Assembly: GCA_050260275.1 (NCBI GenBank)
Contig: JBLNBX010000263.1
Coordinates: 1-23,282, forward strand
Origin: DATMXS01 sp050260275
GTDB lineage: Bacteria > Acidobacteriota > Terriglobia > Bryobacterales > Bryobacteraceae
DNA: 23,282 nucleotides
Reading direction: 5' to 3'
The translations under genes were made by a program, and so were the position numbers. Below the pieces are notes generated by a model. It was not told where the DNA came from and ran no database searches. It saw nothing but the letters and a program-made list of their open reading frames with translations. Of this stretch, positions 6,991 to 15,072 are shown piece by piece (the stretch's first letter is position 1; the number at the start of each line of letters is the position of its first letter).

Positions 6991-9900
6991 TCACCGGAAG
7001 AACCTCGAAGCCGTTACCCAGATTCTGTTGCCCTCCCAGCGATCCGGCACGGCCGCCAGCAGCTCGTCGCGGTCCTCAGTATCCGGACCAGCATTCAGGG
7101 CGGGAAGCCGAGGCCGCCGGCCGCGAGACAGGATGGCATCCGCGGGCACAGTTGCGCGGTCGCCTGCCTGCGCCGCAACGAACCCGGTCATCTCACCCGG
7201 CTGGGGCAGCTTTCCCTGCGCGCGCGGCGCGGCCTTGCTCGCCGGGATGGTCAGCGCCGGCGGCAACTCCTCTACTGGCCTGGTGCGGGCGTGCCTGCGA
7301 TCGTCGTAGTCGAGCATCTCGTACAACGTGAAACCGAACATCGGGTAGCCGGCTCGCGGCAGCACGGCGGGGTTTGCCGGTACGCCGAACCTGCCCGCGG
7401 AGTGGACGTGGCAAAGCGCCACCTGCGCGGCCTCCTCGCGCCGCTTCGGACGCGGCAGGCCGAGACGCTCGAGCCCCGGCGAATATGGCGCCGCCACGGC
7501 CCTGGGTGAGTGAACCGGCATTGCCGCCGTGAGTTCTGCGTCCGCGCACCCAGGGGCCGCCACAGCGGCCAGCGCAAACTGCCTGGCCGCAGTTCGCTCC
7601 ACGGCTCGCGGGTTGAGCGGCAGGGCCGCCACTTCCGTTACGCCCGCCAGTGCAGCGGGGACCTGGTCGCGTGCCCCCGGCAGAACGATGCTGGGGACGG
7701 ACGCGAAAGCGTCCTCGCTGCCAAGCAACATGATGCGCGCTGCGGCGGCAAGCGCCTTCCGTATCTCAGACCCGTGCGCCAGCTTCGCCACCGGCGAGAT
7801 GTTTGCGGTGCGCGAAGCCATCGCAAGCTTCAACGCTGCCTCGCGCGACTCGTACTGCCGGAGGTTGGCCGGGCAGTCGAGCCGCCGCATGACCTCGCCA
7901 GCGGGTTGCAGGTCCAGCCGGTCGAGCGCGCGGCGCACCGGGGCAGCCGGCATAGTCATTCCCAGCCTGATCGCCGGACCTCGGAACGCAGGAGCCGGCC
8001 CGGGCTCCCGGGAGAAATCCAACTTCGGTGCGAAGGATCGCATCGGCGCGGCGATCTTGCTGTAGGGCCGCACGGCAAGTCCGGCGGGTTTCCAGAAGCC
8101 GTCGCCGGCGGGACAGGGCGGCAGGCTCGCGGAGCGCGGCGAGAAGTCCGCGGATGCACAAGACGGGGCATGCGGCTTGCCGACAGGAGCGATATCGCGG
8201 TATTCGAACGTCGTTACGTTGATGCCCGGAGCAGGCTTGCCGGACAGGAGCGATTGGAACCGGGGCGGCGCAGGAGCGAACGGCGTGACCGCGGAATGGC
8301 AGCCGCTCGCGTGCGCCTGGGCGCGCGGAACCCCGAACCTGACCTCGCCGGCGGAGCGCACGGAACCCGCCGCGGAAACGCGCACGGCCCGAGGCGCAGG
8401 CGGAACGGCGCGGGCTTCGAAAGAAACCTCCGCCGGCCGCGGCTCTCTTTGCCCCACGATGGCGGCGACGGGCTCGGGCGCCATACGCCCGGCATCGATG
8501 CGACCCGCAGGCGCCAGCCTGGCCGCGCTGGCAGGGAGCACCAGCGCTGAGGCCGATGCACCGGCAATGGGGACCGTCTCGAATCGCGCCGCCGAGGCAG
8601 CGATCCACAGCTTCGGAAGCTTCGCGGGCGCCGGACCCGACGGCGGCAGGTCCCGCCGGCCACCCGCGGCCCGCTCGACTTTGGGAATTCGCACGCTTGG
8701 GGGCCGGATGATGCCGCCAACTCCCTCCATCGGCGCGGATTCCATCGTCTGCGGCCTGCAGCGGAACGGAATAGGGTTGGTGGTATCAACCCGGCCGCGG
8801 CGAATCCCTGGCGCGAACACTGGCAGCGCCACCGCTCGCGGGGTGAAGCCGCCGACGTCGACGCGCGTCTCCGCCGCCGCGCGCGCCGGCAGCAAATCGA
8901 ACGCCTTAGTGCCGCCGCTCGCCGGCATTCCCGAAACAGCGCCCGACGCCGGGAGCTGCAGCGCGACACCGCCAGCCAGCGCGCCGAACCCGTGCTCCAC
9001 GATCGCAGCCCTGCTCTGGTGGTCGCACGGGCGGCTCCCGAAGCGGTCCATGATGCCGCATTCCGCAAGCGCCAGACCGGCGAGCCGCGGCAAGGGAGAG
9101 GTCAACCGGCACACCGGCGCGACATCGAACCGGACGCTGGAGGCCTGAACCGGCGGCAGACAGACCAGGGCGCGGCTCGCACCCAGAGGTGTCGTGCCGC
9201 ACACGATGGTACGCCCGAACTGCGGCTCCGGCGCGGTGAGCACGGGCGCAACAGCCGCCGGAGGACGAATGGCCAGGCGATCCAGGACGGGAACCAGCGA
9301 TCCCCGCCGCGGAGCTGGCGCGAGGTTCATGAAGTCGCAGGCCCGGGCCGATTCCGGCCTTGCCGGGCGAATGTTTCTCGCTCCGTCTGGCAACGCAATC
9401 CAAGCGGGCAGCCGGACGGCGGCGGCGCTCTTGAGAGCGACATCCGAGGCGGTGGAAGGGCTATAGACGCCCACCAGGCTCTGCGGCGGGCGCGCTATCG
9501 CTTTCGCCTCGGCGATGCCGCGCAGTGCGAGCACAACGGGCTCCCTGGAACCGGTGACGAGCCGGACCGTGAGCCTCGGTGGAGGAACGGCTCTCGACCG
9601 GGCGTAGCGGCGGCGTGGCCGACCCTCGAGGACGGCGAAATCGAACGGCCCGATCTGCGGCTCGACCCACCCGCTCCTGCCCTCGACGGGCCCCATCAGG
9701 AGGCCGGGGACGGCTATATCAACCGGGCCCTCTACGCGCGCGGCCCCCTGCAGACCGGAGGCGGGCAAGACCGCCGGAACGGTGAAGAAACCGAAGGCTT
9801 CATCCCCGCCGGGCCCTCGCGCGGCAATTGCCTCCCGCGCCAAGGCAAGCGCATCGATGTGGAACACGGGCCGGGCGCTGAGCTCGATTCCAACAGCGGG

Positions 9901-10239
9901 CAGCGGCTGGGAACCGTTGTCGACCATGGCGAGAGGCCTACGCGCCAGGTCGCACATGGTCGGGGTAGGCGGTTCCACAACAACCAGCCTCGGTCCGGGC
10001 CCCTGCGCCGGCCGCCTGCGGGCGGCCGCGGCGTGCTTCGCCATCTCCTGCGCTCTCGGCCGAAGCACATGCGTCCGCAGGGTATGCTCTTCGTCCGGTG
10101 CGTCGTCCAGACCGCCCAAGCGCCTTAGCGCCGCCCTCGCTATGTCGTGATAAAGCCGGCGGTGCTCGTCGGAGCAGAAGTCCGGATCGGCCATCTGCCT
10201 GACCATCGAGACACGCTTGCCGCAATACAGACACGCCAT
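6991..10239 (-). CDS. Giant low-complexity Ala/Pro/Arg-rich protein with N-terminal CxxC...CxxxH zinc finger (1082 aa)
   Basis: I do not know this protein's function. Residues 1-31 form a compact treble-clef or FCS-like zinc finger: C3, C6, C22 and H26 (MACLYCGKRVSMVRQMADPD, then FCSDEHRRLYHD). A helix follows (IARAALRRLGGLDD). From about residue 60 to 960 the protein is a long Ala/Pro/Arg/Val-rich tract with few aromatics and no recognisable fold, probably disordered. The C-terminal 120 residues regain order-like motifs (YPMFGFTLYEMLDYDDRR, then DRWEGNRIWVTASRFFR at the very end). There is no signal peptide, so the zinc-finger end should be cytoplasmic. Long antisense frames over this gene are shadows of its GC-rich codon use. 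It leads a three-gene unit behind a TATAAT promoter, and its stop lies 13 bp before the next start. A zinc-finger start with a disordered body could tether or scaffold partners; this is inference. Confidence 0.82.
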   Translation of the reverse strand: MACLYCGKRVSMVRQMADPDFCSDEHRRLYHDIARAALRRLGGLDDAPDEEHTLRTHVLRPRAQEMAKHAAAARRRPAQGPGPRLVVVEPPTPTMCDLARRPLAMVDNGSQPLPAVGIELSARPVFHIDALALAREAIAARGPGGDEAFGFFTVPAVLPASGLQGAARVEGPVDIAVPGLLMGPVEGRSGWVEPQIGPFDFAVLEGRPRRRYARSRAVPPPRLTVRLVTGSREPVVLALRGIAEAKAIARPPQSLVGVYSPSTASDVALKSAAAVRLPAWIALPDGARNIRPARPESARACDFMNLAPAPRRGSLVPVLDRLAIRPPAAVAPVLTAPEPQFGRTIVCGTTPLGASRALVCLPPVQASSVRFDVAPVCRLTSPLPRLAGLALAECGIMDRFGSRPCDHQSRAAIVEHGFGALAGGVALQLPASGAVSGMPASGGTKAFDLLPARAAAETRVDVGGFTPRAVALPVFAPGIRRGRVDTTNPIPFRCRPQTMESAPMEGVGGIIRPPSVRIPKVERAAGGRRDLPPSGPAPAKLPKLWIAASAARFETVPIAGASASALVLPASAARLAPAGRIDAGRMAPEPVAAIVGQREPRPAEVSFEARAVPPAPRAVRVSAAGSVRSAGEVRFGVPRAQAHASGCHSAVTPFAPAPPRFQSLLSGKPAPGINVTTFEYRDIAPVGKPHAPSCASADFSPRSASLPPCPAGDGFWKPAGLAVRPYSKIAAPMRSFAPKLDFSREPGPAPAFRGPAIRLGMTMPAAPVRRALDRLDLQPAGEVMRRLDCPANLRQYESREAALKLAMASRTANISPVAKLAHGSEIRKALAAAARIMLLGSEDAFASVPSIVLPGARDQVPAALAGVTEVAALPLNPRAVERTAARQFALAAVAAPGCADAELTAAMPVHSPRAVAAPYSPGLERLGLPRPKRREEAAQVALCHVHSAGRFGVPANPAVLPRAGYPMFGFTLYEMLDYDDRRHARTRPVEELPPALTIPASKAAPRAQGKLPQPGEMTGFVAAQAGDRATVPADAILSRGRRPRLPALNAGPDTEDRDELLAAVPDRWEGNRIWVTASRFFR

Positions 10240-10594
10240 GCGCCGGGTTCCCTAGATGCCTGTCCCGCTACGCGCGCGCCTCGCACGCGCTCCGGGGCCG
10301 CGCTCAATTATACGGACATTTGACCCTGATTTTTCAAGCCAAATTTCATTGTTTTCACTAACTTGTCCTTATTCTTACTAGAGATAGACGCACGATATTT
10401 ACGTTAGACAACAGTACTGGCGGGGTATGATAAACCCCCGGTCATGGGAAGTGGACCCTGGCGGCTCCAAACCGCGGTCTTGTTGATATCTACCCGCAAC
10501 TGGGCCCTCTCATAGCTACAATCGAAGGTGTTGCGAGGGACCCGGCCGCCGTTTTCAGGCACAATGAAGCGGGCAACCCTCTGACCGTGACCGA
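10240..10594. other. Intergenic control region between divergent genes, with an AT-rich patch
   Basis: No gene is seen. Bases of about 10306-10420 are clearly more AT-rich than the flanks, with T-runs such as TTTTTC and ATTTCATTGTTTTCAC. They include the minus-strand promoter described separately. GGGGT-ATGATAA-ACCCC (10422-10438) can form a short hairpin without a T-tract. TACAAT at 10517-10522 is a possible -10 for the plus-strand protease gene, but I found no -35 at a proper distance. Confidence 0.55.
10307..10337 (-). promoter_or_regulatory. Sigma-70-like promoter for the zinc-finger/one-TM/TPR unit
   Basis: On the minus strand a perfect TATAAT lies at 10312-10307. TTGAAA (five of six to consensus) lies at 10337-10332 with a 19-bp spacer, slightly long. 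It sits in the only AT-rich patch of the region and would give a leader of about 60 nt before the ATG at 10239. Confidence 0.55.
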
Positions 10595-11206
10595 ATGAAC
10601 ATCGAATCCGCGCTGCTAAACGTGGCGCTTTTCTGGATAATCACTACTCCCCACGAGTTTGCACACGCATGGGCCGCGACGCGGCTGGGCGACAACACTC
10701 CCGTTCGCGAAGGACGCCTGACGCTCAACCCGCTGGCGCACGTCGACTGGCTCGGCACGGTTCTGCTTCCCGCGATCACATCGCTGTTCGGAGCGGGTTT
10801 CCTCGGATGGGGGAAACCCGTCGGAACCGACGTCTCAAGGCTGAAAGGCGGCTGGAATGGGCTCGCGATCGTCGCACTTGCCGGACCGGCCAGCAACATT
10901 GTCCTGGCGATGATCTTCGGGCTCTCGGCGAGCGCGCTGGCGGTGTCGTTCCCCTCGGCGGCTCAGGCCGCGGCACACGCGACGCTGCTCAGCATCTATC
11001 TGGCGCTGTTCAACCTGATTCCTGTGCCCCCGCTCGACGGCTCGAAGCTGTTGCTGGCGGCGCGGGTTCCGCCGTTCATCTACGAGGAACTGGCGCGGTT
11101 CGGGTTCATTCTTCTGGTGGTCGCCTTCGGTGCCTCAGGACTCGGCAGGTGGCTTGCGGAACTGAGCTGGATCGGCACGCGGGCCATCCTGGGCCTGTTC
11201 GGCTGA
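10595..11206 (+). CDS. Site-2 protease family zinc metalloprotease (M50)
   Basis: This is a polytopic inner-membrane peptidase of the M50 (S2P/rhomboid-unrelated) family, 203 aa, the minimal catalytic core. The zinc site is HEFAH at 20-24 in the first helix (TTPHEFAHAWAATRLGD). The third ligand is Asp148 in NLIPVPPLDGS (140-150), matching the NPxPxxxLDG motif of the family. AGPASNIVLA (96-105) is the helix-breaking motif shared by the short M50B group. About five hydrophobic segments are visible and there is no PDZ domain. Such proteins cut membrane-embedded substrates; for this short subgroup the substrate is generally unknown. The start at 10595 has only a weak ribosome site. The stop lies two bases from the convergent CarD stop. 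Confidence 0.9.
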   Translation: MNIESALLNVALFWIITTPHEFAHAWAATRLGDNTPVREGRLTLNPLAHVDWLGTVLLPAITSLFGAGFLGWGKPVGTDVSRLKGGWNGLAIVALAGPASNIVLAMIFGLSASALAVSFPSAAQAAAHATLLSIYLALFNLIPVPPLDGSKLLLAARVPPFIYEELARFGFILLVVAFGASGLGRWLAELSWIGTRAILGLFG

Positions 11207-11208
11207 GC

Positions 11209-11718
11209 CTAGCACTCCTCCGGCAGCGAGAGCGAGGACTTGGCGAGCGCTCGCCGGACCATCAGAGAGGCTTGCTCGACAGTCAGCCCTCGCGAGATGG
11301 AGATCTCGTGCACGAGCATCTGCCGCGCGCGGTCGAGCATCTTCTTTTCGCGGAATGACAGCGGTTTGCAGCGCTGAAGCAGCAACAGGCACTTCAGGAC
11401 CTCCGCTATCTGGAGCAAACCGCCAACACGAATCTTCTCAGAGTTCGTTTTGAAGCGGCTCTTCCAGTCCTGGTCCACCTGGCAGTCGCCCTCCGCCAAA
11501 AACGCCAGCACGCGCGTGAGCTCGCCGTTGCGAGTCACCTTGCGCAGGCCGACATCCTTGACGTGGGAGAACGGAACCATAACCACAAGACCGGGGCTGG
11601 TCAGGCGCAGGAGGTAGAACTTCTCGGCGTGCGTCCCGAATGAGCGTTCCGAGATGTTCTCGATCGTCCCGATCCCCTGGGTGGGGTACACCACTTTATC
11701 ACCGATCTGAAACGTCAT
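11209..11718 (-). CDS. carD: CarD/CdnL-family transcription regulator
   Basis: This is a global regulator that binds the RNA polymerase beta lobe through its N-terminal Tudor-like domain and stabilises open complexes at many promoters, including rRNA promoters. The 169-aa protein has the typical start MTFQIGDKVVYPTQGIGTIE and strands around FYLLRLTSPGLVVMVPFSHV. A helical C-terminal domain follows (LTRVLAFLAEGDCQVDQDW, then AEVLKCLLLLQRCKPLSFRE and KKMLDRARQMLVHEISI), which contacts upstream fork DNA in this family. I chose ATG 11718 because GAGGG (complement of 11726-11730) sits 7 nt upstream; a TTG two codons further out is too close to it. The gene has its own promoter with a palindrome in the spacer. 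Its stop abuts that of the convergent protease gene. Confidence 0.93.
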   Translation of the reverse strand: MTFQIGDKVVYPTQGIGTIENISERSFGTHAEKFYLLRLTSPGLVVMVPFSHVKDVGLRKVTRNGELTRVLAFLAEGDCQVDQDWKSRFKTNSEKIRVGGLLQIAEVLKCLLLLQRCKPLSFREKKMLDRARQMLVHEISISRGLTVEQASLMVRRALAKSSLSLPEEC

Positions 11719-11776
11719 GCACAAACCCTCAAACGGATTGGGCAGTCGTTTTAGTCCGGCGGGGGACGAACTAAGA

Positions 11777-11809
11777 AGTAATTATCAAGGGAGTAATTAC
11801 TAAAGTCAA
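11777..11809 (-). promoter_or_regulatory. carD promoter with a 10-bp palindrome between -35 and -10
   Basis: On the minus strand, TTGACT (11809-11804) and GATAAT (11786-11781) are separated by exactly 17 bp, each one base from consensus. The perfect palindrome AGTAATTACT occupies 11792-11801 inside the spacer. A second AGTAATTA lies at 11777-11784, 15 bp away, overlapping the -10. The leader to ATG 11718 would be about 55 nt. The palindrome position is that of a classic operator. Confidence 0.7.
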
Positions 11810-12484
11810 CCCCGCTGGCGGCTGGTAAGTGACATCGGCGCACGGATTTTGGCTCGCTTAATGTAAAGGTAATTTAACCGCGTCTCGACAGCCTTTAAAT
11901 GCAGTAAACAAACGGCGTTGCGCGTCTGGGCTCAGCCGCGGATCCGCGAACTCTGACTACGTATGAGGCTCGATTACTTACCGCCTCTGGGGCGTGTTTC
12001 TGCCATCGCATTTCAGTTTGCATCTTCTGCAAATAGTTTTGCGGTTTGACACGAATTGATTCGCGGTTCTCGACGTAATAGCCGGACCAGTATCAAACGC
12101 GAACGGCCTTCAGCAGCTCACGGCCCTGCCTGGCGGTGTCCCGCCAGCCGGCCTGCTCCACGGCTGTTGATGATGACCACAGGGGATGAAACTGAAACCA
12201 TCAGGAAGGGTTGGTTTGATTACTACACGGCCCGCGCTGTCCGTATAGCGGGCCACTTACCACCGCGCTCGAACCGCACGGGAGCATACGGGCGCACTGT
12301 GGCATCACGCGCCAGGAGGCTCGCAGCTCAGGAACACAGCGCTAGCGCGTCTGACTGTGCGCGTCCGCGGACGACTGAAGCCATACCCTGATACGGGCCT
12401 CAACGCGGATTCCGCACCGTCTTCAGGAAAACTGGGCGGCGCCGCCGGTTAGCTCCACGGCCCGGCCCCTGCACTGGGACCAGC
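11810..12484. other. Gene-poor stretch between carD promoter and WG-repeat gene
   Basis: I see no gene I can support in these roughly 675 bp. An open plus-strand frame at 12056-12391 has no ribosome site, an Arg/Ser/Ala-rich composition and no fold-like pattern. Base composition is patchy, with AT-rich parts around 11850-11900 and 12010-12060. TTGACA at 12046-12051 has no matching -10. No transposase fragments or CRISPR-like repeats were found. Confidence 0.5.
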
Positions 12485-13078
12485 CTACTCCAGCACGCGC
12501 GCGCCATTCAGGTCGATCAAGCGCCAGCCCTCGCTGGTACGGACCCGCGCCACTCCGTTCTTGAAGGATTCGACTTCCTCGAACTGCAACGGGATGACCA
12601 CCGTTCCGGTTCGGTCTACAAAGCCCCAGCGCCCGCCTCTTGCAATCGTCTGGGAGCCTTCCTGCCTCGTCTTGCACTTTTCGCAAACGGCGGCGCGGCC
12701 TTCCGAAAACGGCATTCCGAAGTCGAACTGCGCAGGAATCACTACTTTGCCCTTCGTGTCGAAATATCCAATCTTGCGGCCGGACGTGAACCTCGCCAGA
12801 CCCTCGATGAAGTAATCCGGACCGTTGTCTGATACCAGGGGCCGCACTAGCTCCCGGCCTTGCGTGTCGATGTAAACCCACCCCTTGTCATCCAGCACGG
12901 GGGCGATGCCGTCAGGGGTGAACCCCCCGGCCAAGCGATACTTAGGTTCGATAACGACGTTCCCTTCTGCGTCCACAAATCCCCATTTCCCTTTTGACTC
13001 AAGGCGCTGGGGTAGTCCAGGGCCCGCCGACACGGCCTGGAACAGATATGCGCAAAGGAGGACAGAGACAATTCTCAT
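12485..13078 (-). CDS. Secreted WG-repeat protein (197 aa)
   Basis: The protein begins with a signal peptide (MRIVSVLLCAYLFQAVSAG, cut near residue 19). About five WG-type beta repeats follow: KWGFVDAEGNVVIEPKY, GWVYIDTQGREL, IGYFDTKGKVVIPAQF, WGFVDRTGTVVIPLQFEEVE and GWRLIDLNGARVLE. WG repeats form beta-propeller-like or solenoid surfaces whose ligands are mostly unknown. A CEKC pair in the middle could form a disulphide or bind metal. The frame is open further upstream (ATG 13114, TTG 13117). I prefer ATG 13078 because it opens the signal peptide and because the likely -10 (13106-13111) would place the transcript start downstream of 13114. It lies downstream of pckA on the same strand but has its own promoter candidate. 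Confidence 0.85.
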   Translation of the reverse strand: MRIVSVLLCAYLFQAVSAGPGLPQRLESKGKWGFVDAEGNVVIEPKYRLAGGFTPDGIAPVLDDKGWVYIDTQGRELVRPLVSDNGPDYFIEGLARFTSGRKIGYFDTKGKVVIPAQFDFGMPFSEGRAAVCEKCKTRQEGSQTIARGGRWGFVDRTGTVVIPLQFEEVESFKNGVARVRTSEGWRLIDLNGARVLE

Positions 13079-13105
13079 CGGCTTACGACCCGAATTATCA
13101 GGCTG

Positions 13106-13134
13106 ACTATACATCAATATCCCGTTGAGGGCAA
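13106..13134 (-). promoter_or_regulatory. Promoter candidate for the WG-repeat gene
   Basis: On the minus strand, TTGCCC (13134-13129) and TATAGT (13111-13106) are separated by exactly 17 bp. The predicted transcript start falls near 13098, about 20 nt before ATG 13078. This supports that ATG over the longer in-frame starts. Confidence 0.5.
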
Positions 13135-13281
13135 ACGGAAATGTTAGAAAACCGGCGCCGTGCCGCTTCTCGCCGCTCAGGATAGGCTATAGGTAACAAC
13201 AGGGCGCGCCGGCGGCTAGTTGCGCGTCCGCGCGGGTAGATTGTTCTTACTACCCGCACGGCGCAGCAGTCCGCGCGTGAA

Positions 13282-13309
13282 GCCCGAGAGAATCTTCGCG
13301 CTTTCGGGC
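13282..13309 (-). terminator. Weak hairpin downstream of pckA
   Basis: GCCCGAGAG (13282-13290) and CTTTCGGGC (13301-13309) pair over nine bases with one mismatch around a 10-nt loop, 63 bp past the pckA stop. No U-tract follows on the minus strand, so it is at best a rho-assisted pause or end site. Confidence 0.25.
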
Positions 13310-13371
13310 GGCGCGCGCTGCGGCGCCCAGCGGCCGCCCGGGCGGGGTGAGGGAGAGTCAGTCGTAGCCGC

Positions 13372-14973
13372 CTAAGCCGAGCGCGGCGCGGCGCTTTCCA
13401 TCCGCGGCACGATCCCCTCGAAGCGCTTGAAATTATCGTGGAAGCGCCGGGCCAGCTCAGCGGCGGCGCGGTCATATGCGGCCGGATCGCTCCACTGCGC
13501 GCGGGGATCGAGCAACCGGGGCGCGACTCCCGGCACGCTCTCTGGCACCAGGACCTGGAAGACGGGATGCGGGCGCATGGTCACCTGATTGAGCCGCGCG
13601 TCGAGCGCGGCAGCCAGCATGGCGCGGGTCTGCGTCAGGTCAATGCGCCGCCCGACGCCGTAGCCGCCGCCGATCCAGCCCGTATTGAGGAGCCAGCAAT
13701 CGCAGTTGTGCTTGCGCAGCCGGTCGCCCAGCATGCGCGCGTAGACGCCGGGGTGGCGCGGAAGAAACGGCTCGCCGAAGCACGCGCTGAAGGTGGCTTT
13801 GGGTTCGCTGCCGAGTCCGCTCTCGGTTCCCGCTACCTTTGCGGTGTAGCCGCTGAGGAAGTGGTACATTGCCTGGTCCGCCGAGAGGCGGGAGATTGGC
13901 GGGAGCACGCCGAATGCATCGGTGGTGAGGAACACTATGGTGGACGGGTGGCCGGCGACGCTGGGGAGTATCGCGTTATCTATGAACGCAAGACGGTAAG
14001 CCGCGCGGGTATTCTCGGTGTACTCGTCCGAGTCGAAATCGAGCAGGCGCGTGCGCGTGGAGATCACGACATTCTCGAGTATCGAGCCGAAGCGTATGGC
14101 GTTCCATATCTGCGGCTCTTTCTCGCGCGAGAGGCGGATGGTCTTCGCATAGCAGCCGCCCTCGAAGTTGAATATTCCGTCGTCGCTCCAGCCGTGCTCG
14201 TCATCGCCGATAAGCCGGCGCTCCGGGTCCGCCGATAGCGTCGTCTTGCCCGTTCCGGAAAGTCCGAAGAACAGCGCCACGCGCCCGTCGCGGCCCTGGT
14301 TTGCCGCGCAGTGCATGGGAAGGACGCCGCGCTCCGGCAACAGGTAGTTAAGGATGGTGAAGATAGCCTTCTTCATCTCGCCGGCATAGCTTGTGCCGGC
14401 GATTATGACGAGCTTGCGCTTGAAACTTACGGCTATCGCCGTTTCGGTCTTCGTGCCGTCCTCTTCCGGATGGGCGTGAAAAGCCGGAGCGAAGAGCACG
14501 GTGAACTCCGGCACATGCTCGTCGGTCTTGAGGGGATCGGGCCGGATGAAGAGCTGGCGGGCGAAGAGATTGTGCCAGGCGCGCTGGGTGACGATGCGGA
14601 TGGGCAAGGTGAACCTCGGATCAGCCCCGGCGAAGCAGTCCTGCACGAAGGCGTCCTGCCCCTGCCAGAAGGCAATCATTTTGGCGTGCAGCATGTCGAA
14701 GTGAGCCTCCGACATCTCCTGATTCACCGGCCCCCAGTTGACGGAATTCTCAGTTGCCGAGTCGCGGACGATGAACTTGTCACGCGGCGAACGCCCTGTG
14801 AACTGGCCGGTCCGGACGACAAACGACCCGCCGCTGGCGAACAGCCCCTCGTGCCGCTGCACCGCGTGCTCAAGAAGCTGCGCCGTCCCGAGATTCCAGT
14901 AGGCTATGTTGATGTTCCGGAAACCGTGCTCCCGCAAGCCATGCCGGCTGGGGCCAACGCCCACGTTCTGCAT
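13372..14973 (-). CDS. pckA: Phosphoenolpyruvate carboxykinase (ATP)
   Basis: This is the cytoplasmic gluconeogenic enzyme: oxaloacetate + ATP gives PEP + ADP + CO2. The 533-aa length is normal for the ATP-dependent class. Visible motifs are RSPRDKF (61-67, substrate arginine loop), TSYAGEMKK (194-202, Mn2+/PEP site), the kinase P-loop GLSGTGKTT (237-245) with the nearby LIGDDEHGW (254-262), and FEGGCYAKTI (270-279). The adenine-site region ENTRAAY is also present. The start at 14973 has AAGGAGG 9 nt upstream. The stop is followed by 293 bp before the WG-repeat start. A GC-rich hairpin (13282-13309) may act at the 3' end but lacks a T-tract. All catalytic motifs look intact, so an active enzyme is expected. 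Confidence 0.97.
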   Translation of the reverse strand: MQNVGVGPSRHGLREHGFRNINIAYWNLGTAQLLEHAVQRHEGLFASGGSFVVRTGQFTGRSPRDKFIVRDSATENSVNWGPVNQEMSEAHFDMLHAKMIAFWQGQDAFVQDCFAGADPRFTLPIRIVTQRAWHNLFARQLFIRPDPLKTDEHVPEFTVLFAPAFHAHPEEDGTKTETAIAVSFKRKLVIIAGTSYAGEMKKAIFTILNYLLPERGVLPMHCAANQGRDGRVALFFGLSGTGKTTLSADPERRLIGDDEHGWSDDGIFNFEGGCYAKTIRLSREKEPQIWNAIRFGSILENVVISTRTRLLDFDSDEYTENTRAAYRLAFIDNAILPSVAGHPSTIVFLTTDAFGVLPPISRLSADQAMYHFLSGYTAKVAGTESGLGSEPKATFSACFGEPFLPRHPGVYARMLGDRLRKHNCDCWLLNTGWIGGGYGVGRRIDLTQTRAMLAAALDARLNQVTMRPHPVFQVLVPESVPGVAPRLLDPRAQWSDPAAYDRAAAELARRFHDNFKRFEGIVPRMESAAPRSA

Positions 14974-15072
14974 CAGCCGTGCCCTCCTTAGGGCTCAATC
15001 TAACATGCGATGGGTGGCTTAACTGGCGGCCAAGGGCGAAAACAGACCTTTTCCGGTCATAATGGTGAGCGT

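Noticed and set aside
7510..10128. Long plus-strand open frames (7510-8550, 8992-10128) opposite the giant protein
   Set aside because: Arg/Gly-rich with no fold pattern and no ribosome sites; the minus-strand frame has a clear zinc finger, start site and neighbours.
10422..10438. GGGGT..ACCCC hairpin as a terminator
   Set aside because: Only a five-base stem, no T-tract, and no gene ends nearby.
12056..12391. Plus-strand 111-codon frame in the gene-poor stretch
   Set aside because: Composition is Arg/Ser/Ala-rich, there is no ribosome site, and nothing resembling a fold or motif is seen.
13334..13345. 12-bp palindrome CCGCCCGGGCGG near pckA as a terminator
   Set aside because: It has no loop when folded perfectly and no T-tract; likely GC-rich chance.
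13438..14991. Plus-strand frames opposite pckA (13438-14238, 14311-14991)
   Set aside because: Shadow frames of GC-rich codons; pckA has every catalytic motif intact.
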